The notes beneath the pieces are model-generated. The model had not been told where the DNA came from and did no database searches. It saw only the letters and a program-made list of their open reading frames with translations. From JBKQVT01 sp963727245 (lineage in GTDB: Bacteria > Planctomycetota > Planctomycetia > Pirellulales > Thermoguttaceae), in contig CAVSFO010000015.1 of the NCBI GenBank assembly GCA_963727245.1, forward strand, positions 1 through 64,000: a stretch of DNA of 64,000 nucleotides, in the 5' to 3' direction. Position numbers and translations under genes: made by a program. The stretch's first letter is position 1. Each line of letters starts with the position of its first letter. This document shows positions 63,071 through 64,000 of this stretch, piece by piece.

Positions 63071-64000
63071 ATGGCAGAGCACTTTCCGTTGCTGGTTCCC
63101 GGGGCTGAGGCCGAAGGGCGGGACGTCGAGGTCTTCGCCCCGCTGGATCGGTCGCTGATTGCCACGGTCGCCTGCGCCGGAGCGGAGGGCATCCAGCGGG
63201 CGTTGCAGACGGCTTACGCGCTCTTCCGGGACCGCGACCGCTGGCTGAGTCCGGCCCGGCGAATCGACATCCTGCGGCGTGCGGCCGCCCTCATGCAGGA
63301 GCGCCGCGAGGAATTGGCGCTGGGGGCCGCCCGCGAGGGCGGAAAACCCCTGGTCGATTCGCTCGTCGAGGTCGATCGGGCCATCGACGGCGTCCGGCTC
63401 TGCGTCGAGTGCCTTCGCACCCAGAGCGGCCGGGAGATTCCCATGGGCTTGAACGCCGCCTCGGCCGGGCGGCTCGCCTTCACCCGCCGCGAACCCGTCG
63501 GGGTCGTGGTCGCCTTCAGCGCCTTCAATCACCCCCTGAACCTGATCGTCCACCAGGTGGGTCCGGCGCTGGCGGCGGGCTGCCCGGTGATCGTGAAGCC
63601 GGCCAAAGCGACGCCGCTGTCGTGCTGGCGATTCGTGCGGATCCTCCGCGAGGCCGGCCTGCCGGACGAGTGGTGCCAGGCGCTTTTGACCGGCCGGGGC
63701 GAGCTGAATCGCCAGTTGGCCTGCGACCGCCGCGTGGGGTTCTTCAGTTTCATCGGCAGCGCGGCGGTGGGCTGGATGCTGCGGTCGCAATTGGCCCCCG
63801 GCACGCGCTGCTCGCTGGAGCACGGCGGCGTGGCCCCGGTGCTGGTGGCCGCCGACGCCGATCTGGACGGCATGACGCCGCTGCTAATCAAGGGGAGCTT
63901 TTATCATGCCGGGCAGGTTTGCGTCTCCGTGCAGCGGATTTTCGCCGCCCGGCAGATCGCCGACCGCCTGGCCGCCGCCTTGGCCCAGCAGGCCGGCGGG
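63071..64000 (+). CDS. NAD(P)+-dependent aldehyde dehydrogenase, truncated by window end
   Basis: At least 310 residues are visible and the frame stays open to the window end. Motifs: FSAFNHPLNLIVHQVGPALA (cofactor fold), VIVKPAKATPLS, a GSAAVGWML strand, the general-base Glu in CSLEHGGVAPVLV and the catalytic Cys in FYHAGQVCVSVQR. The substrate is unknown; the neighbouring acetolactate-synthase-type gene suggests acetoin or aldehyde metabolism, but that is inference. The ATG at 63071 has only a weak RBS. Confidence 0.9.
   Translation, partial: MAEHFPLLVPGAEAEGRDVEVFAPLDRSLIATVACAGAEGIQRALQTAYALFRDRDRWLSPARRIDILRRAAALMQERREELALGAAREGGKPLVDSLVEVDRAIDGVRLCVECLRTQSGREIPMGLNAASAGRLAFTRREPVGVVVAFSAFNHPLNLIVHQVGPALAAGCPVIVKPAKATPLSCWRFVRILREAGLPDEWCQALLTGRGELNRQLACDRRVGFFSFIGSAAVGWMLRSQLAPGTRCSLEHGGVAPVLVAADADLDGMTPLLIKGSFYHAGQVCVSVQRIFAARQIADRLAAALAQQAGG

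Overview
The window is GC-rich chromosomal DNA from a bacterium that is almost certainly a member of the Planctomycetota, probably Pirellulales-like. Support comes from the 24-residue leucine-rich-repeat proteins with a shared membrane N-terminus, a stand-alone RNA polymerase alpha-CTD protein, DUF3467 and DUF3592 proteins, a Tat-signal Gfo/Idh/MocA oxidoreductase, a secreted Cys-rich repeat protein, Ser/Thr kinase signalling, and unusually many dispersed palindromic repeats. Family names come from sequence recognition; no database search was run.

Layout. 0-2.4 kb: a group II intron with its maturase, followed by a 432-bp direct duplication of its 3' end. 2.4-4.3 kb: two unknown genes, the second flanked by a REP-like palindrome. 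4.6-9.4 kb: a candidate ribosomal-peptide (RiPP) locus with a radical SAM/SPASM maturase, two Cys-rich precursor-like peptides each preceded by the same palindromic repeat, an ABC exporter and a DUF302 protein. 9.4-10.4 kb: a REP-associated tyrosine transposase (RAYT). 10.5-14.1 kb: acetate kinase and phosphoketolase. 14.3-17.8 kb: a secreted protein, an LRR protein, three 297-bp tandem repeats and a small membrane protein. 17.9-24.1 kb: a LamG-GH38 alpha-mannosidase, a BAX-inhibitor-1-like protein and a Ni/Co transporter. 24.3-26.1 kb (minus): an ATP-grasp ligase with an adjacent acidic precursor-like peptide, a possible second RiPP system, and a DUF4870 protein. 26.1-33.4 kb (minus): PolX, a TGS GTPase, a Cys-rich secreted protein, a three-gene DUF3592/ATPase operon and the alpha-CTD protein. 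33.7-35.9 kb: a UvrD/PcrA helicase. 36.2-51.8 kb: a Tad/Flp pilus operon with two TadA-type ATPases (one FHA-fused), ending in a zinc-ribbon membrane protein and a Ser/Thr kinase fused to a caspase-like domain. 52-64 kb: DUF3467, LRR proteins, the Gfo/Idh protein, a secreted two-repeat protein, carbonic anhydrase, an acetolactate-synthase-type ThDP enzyme and a truncated aldehyde dehydrogenase.

The genes suggest overflow or phosphoketolase metabolism (xfp plus ackA), a surface pilus whose machinery may be phospho-regulated, two peptide-modification loci, and DNA repair (PolX, UvrD). Many otherwise conserved genes carry single-base frameshifts, about 19 in total, often in G runs. Most are best read as residual indel errors in the assembly, so split genes are annotated here as single loci and flagged.
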